Assembly: GCA_943331195.2 (NCBI GenBank)
Contig: CALQKQ020000269.1
Coordinates: forward strand, 1-5,426
Length of the DNA stretch: 5,426 nucleotides
Source of the DNA: Akkermansia muciniphila
GTDB taxonomy: Bacteria > Verrucomicrobiota > Verrucomicrobiia > Verrucomicrobiales > V1-33
Reading direction: 5' to 3'
Part shown: positions 3,873-5,426 of the stretch, piece by piece
How the letters are laid out: each line of letters starts with the position of its first letter
Position numbering within the stretch: position 1 is the first letter of the stretch
The notes under the pieces: model-generated
What the model was told of the DNA's origin: nothing
Database searches by the model: none
Seen by the model: the letters and a program-made list of their open reading frames with translations, nothing else
Position numbers and translations under genes: made by a program

Positions 3873-5426
3873 TCAGCGGCCGAGGAGTTGGCGGAAGCTG
3901 CGCTCGAGTTCGGCGTCGCTTGGTTTTGGGGGAGGCGGAAGGGGGGCGGGCGGCGCGGCGGGAGTGGCGGAGGGGCGCGGAGCGGCGGGAGGGCGAGGGG
4001 CGATGCCTGGGGGGAGGGTCATGCGGGGTTCGGCCTGGGGGGCGGGGATTTTGGGGAGGATGGCGGGGGGCTTGAGGTCGATGGAATCGATGGGGGCACC
4101 TTCGGGGCCGCTGAGGGTGAAGGCGAGGGAGCGCCAGCCTGGGGAGGTGGGCAGGAAGAGGTTGGGGTAGTCGGGTGGGAGGCTGGCAAAGTAGGCGTCG
4201 TTGGCTTCGATGACGAGGTTGCCGGAGAGGCTGGTGCCGGGGATGGCGGTGAGGTCGCCTTTGAGGCGGAGGAGGCCGTCGGAGGTGGTGGCGGCGAGTT
4301 CACTGAGGTGGGTGCCTTGGGGAGTCCAGGCGAATTGGCCGGTGAGGCTGGGGAATTCGAGGAGGGAGAGTTCTGGTTTTTGGAGGAGGGCGGCGATTTT
4401 GTCGACGAAGGGGAGGCCGCGGAGGACGAGGCCTTTGATTTTGAAGGGGCCGCTGAGGGAGGCTGGGGGGCCTTGGTGAAAGTGGCTGAGCCACTGGGTG
4501 GCTTCGGCTTGGAAGGTGCCGAGGACGGAGGTGGCCCAGGGGTCTGGGAGGAGGTGTTTGAGGAGGAGGGGGGCGATTTCGGCGCGGAGTTGGAGGCGGC
4601 CTTGGGGGGTGAGTTCGGCGGAGCCGCTGAGGCGGACTTCGTGGTCGGCGGTGAAGCCGAGGCGGGCGCTGATGATTTCGAGGGTGGTGCCGTGGAGGGT
4701 GGCGTTGAGTTGGCGGATGGGGAAGGGGGGCCAGGCGGCGGTGTCGAGGAGGCCGCCGGACAATTCGAGGAAGAGGGTTTGGTCGGCGTTGCGGAAGTTG
4801 CCCTGGAGGTTGTTGAGGGATTCTGGTTTTCCGGAAGGGCCGGGCCAGGAGAGGTTGAGTTGGGCGAAGCTGCCGCTGTCGACGAGGATGGCGGCGGGGT
4901 CGGAGGTCATGCCGAGGCGGAAGTTGCCCGGGGAAGCGGGGCCGCGGTCGACGGGGAGGGGGATGGACTTCCAGCGGGTGGCGTCGTCGAGGTTTTTGAG
5001 GGGCTGGAAGGCGAGATCGGCGCGGCCGATGCGGAGGGAGCGGATCATCCAGTCGTCGGCGAGCCAGGAGCTTGGGGTGAGCTGGGCGGTGAGGTCGGTG
5101 AGGGTGAGGGACTGGAGTAGGTCTTGGGGCAGGGGGGAGAGGGAGAGGGAGCTGTTGCCGAGTTGGTCTTGGCTGAGGTGGCGGAAGCGGGCGAGGGAGG
5201 TGGGGCGGCCGACGAGTTCGGAGAGGCGGCGGGCGGCGTTGACGCGAAAGCCTTCGCCTTCGAGGCGCCAACGGTTGAGGAGGCGGAGGCCGAACCAGGC
5301 GGCGGCGGCGGCGAGGAGGAGGGCGAGGAGGGCGAGCAGCCAGAGGCGGCGGCGGGGGGCGTGGGGAGCCTCGCGGGAGGGGCGGGGGCGCGGGGGGGCG
5401 GGAGCGGGGCGGCGCGGAGGGGGGAG
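3873..5426 (-). CDS. Membrane-anchored periplasmic protein with AsmA-like C-terminal region, partial at its N-terminus
   Basis: The frame is open from the TGA at 3875-3873 to the window edge (517 codons), and the true start lies beyond it. The first Met inside (5048-5046) is not the start: in-frame sequence upstream of it encodes a basic Pro/Arg-rich segment (window residues 1-27), then one transmembrane helix (about 28-47, rich in Leu and Ala, ending WFGL), then ordinary protein. After a long mixed beta-rich region comes an AsmA/DUF3971-like stretch (about 325-445): FVDKIAALL, a Leu/Phe-rich 'FPSLTGQFAW' strand, a 'SDGLLRLKGDL' strand and 'SLSGNLVIEA'. A proline-rich linker follows (about 453-503), ending in a short charged tail, DAELERSFRQLLGR. 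Topology is inferred as N-terminus in the cytoplasm and body in the periplasm. AsmA-like proteins act in envelope lipid transport or outer membrane homeostasis; that role is only inferred here. It lies 48 nt before the phosphatase gene. Confidence 0.8.
   Translation of the reverse strand, partial: LPPPRRPAPAPPRPRPSREAPHAPRRRLWLLALLALLLAAAAAWFGLRLLNRWRLEGEGFRVNAARRLSELVGRPTSLARFRHLSQDQLGNSSLSLSPLPQDLLQSLTLTDLTAQLTPSSWLADDWMIRSLRIGRADLAFQPLKNLDDATRWKSIPLPVDRGPASPGNFRLGMTSDPAAILVDSGSFAQLNLSWPGPSGKPESLNNLQGNFRNADQTLFLELSGGLLDTAAWPPFPIRQLNATLHGTTLEIISARLGFTADHEVRLSGSAELTPQGRLQLRAEIAPLLLKHLLPDPWATSVLGTFQAEATQWLSHFHQGPPASLSGPFKIKGLVLRGLPFVDKIAALLQKPELSLLEFPSLTGQFAWTPQGTHLSELAATTSDGLLRLKGDLTAIPGTSLSGNLVIEANDAYFASLPPDYPNLFLPTSPGWRSLAFTLSGPEGAPIDSIDLKPPAILPKIPAPQAEPRMTLPPGIAPRPPAAPRPSATPAAPPAPLPPPPKPSDAELERSFRQLLGR
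5375..5424 (+). other. Dense G-run tract (template strand) encoding the proline-rich N-terminal segment
   Basis: G-runs at 5375-5377, 5379-5382, 5384-5388, 5392-5398, 5400-5402, 5406-5409 and 5419-5424 are separated mostly by 1-3 nt. This strongly fits a G-quadruplex motif on the plus strand. On the minus strand the same bases encode the Pro/Arg-rich stretch before the transmembrane helix, so protein coding alone may explain the tract. Confidence 0.5.

Noticed and set aside
5046..5048. ATG as the start of the AsmA-like gene
   Set aside because: The frame stays open 126 codons upstream to the window edge and encodes a basic segment plus a transmembrane helix, so this Met is internal.
3888..5120. 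Plus-strand open frame of 410 codons opposite the AsmA-like gene
   Set aside because: It has the same Gly/Glu-rich antisense composition. The minus-strand frame has a transmembrane helix, domain-like sequence and a clean stop.

Overview
All five genes in this window read leftward on the minus strand. Transcription runs from the right edge to the left edge. The DNA is GC-rich, and the coding strand is strongly C- and pyrimidine-rich because most codons end in C. Gene content and style suggest a Verrucomicrobiota bacterium: a secreted purple acid phosphatase-like enzyme with a C-terminal beta-sandwich domain typical of Planctomycetes/Verrucomicrobia exoproteins, a PilB/GspE-type N-terminus beginning YSNEDHLL, and mostly absent Shine-Dalgarno motifs. 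This placement is an inference from remembered family resemblance, not a database result.

Layout in transcription order: (1) >5426-3873, a membrane-anchored periplasmic protein with an AsmA-like C-terminal region, its true start lying beyond the window; (2) 3824-1827, an exported metallophosphoesterase of the purple acid phosphatase type with every metal ligand visible; (3) 1830-988, a class IV PLP-dependent aminotransferase or aminodeoxychorismate lyase-like enzyme, overlapping gene 2 by an ATGA; (4) 903-244, an NfsB-like FMN nitroreductase; (5) 119-<1, the first 39 residues of a type IV pilus / type II secretion ATPase-like protein, with a GTG start and a strong ribosome binding site.

Genes 1-3 look like one transcription unit (48-nt gap, then a 4-nt overlap). 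Gene 4 follows after 84 nt and gene 5 after 124 nt. Both of those gaps are more AT-rich than the rest and carry small dyad symmetries, so each may have its own promoter. No shared pathway is evident. Genes 1 and 2 act at or outside the inner membrane, genes 3 and 4 are cytoplasmic metabolic enzymes, and gene 5 belongs to surface pilus or secretion machinery.

I see no mobile element, CRISPR array, RNA gene or clear defence system, and nothing I would call a new biological system. The more unusual points are the extreme strand composition with G-quadruplex-type tracts on the template strand, the same-frame single-stop arrangement of genes 1 and 2, the phosphatase/aminotransferase translational overlap, and a 20-bp dyad just upstream of the pilus/secretion gene.
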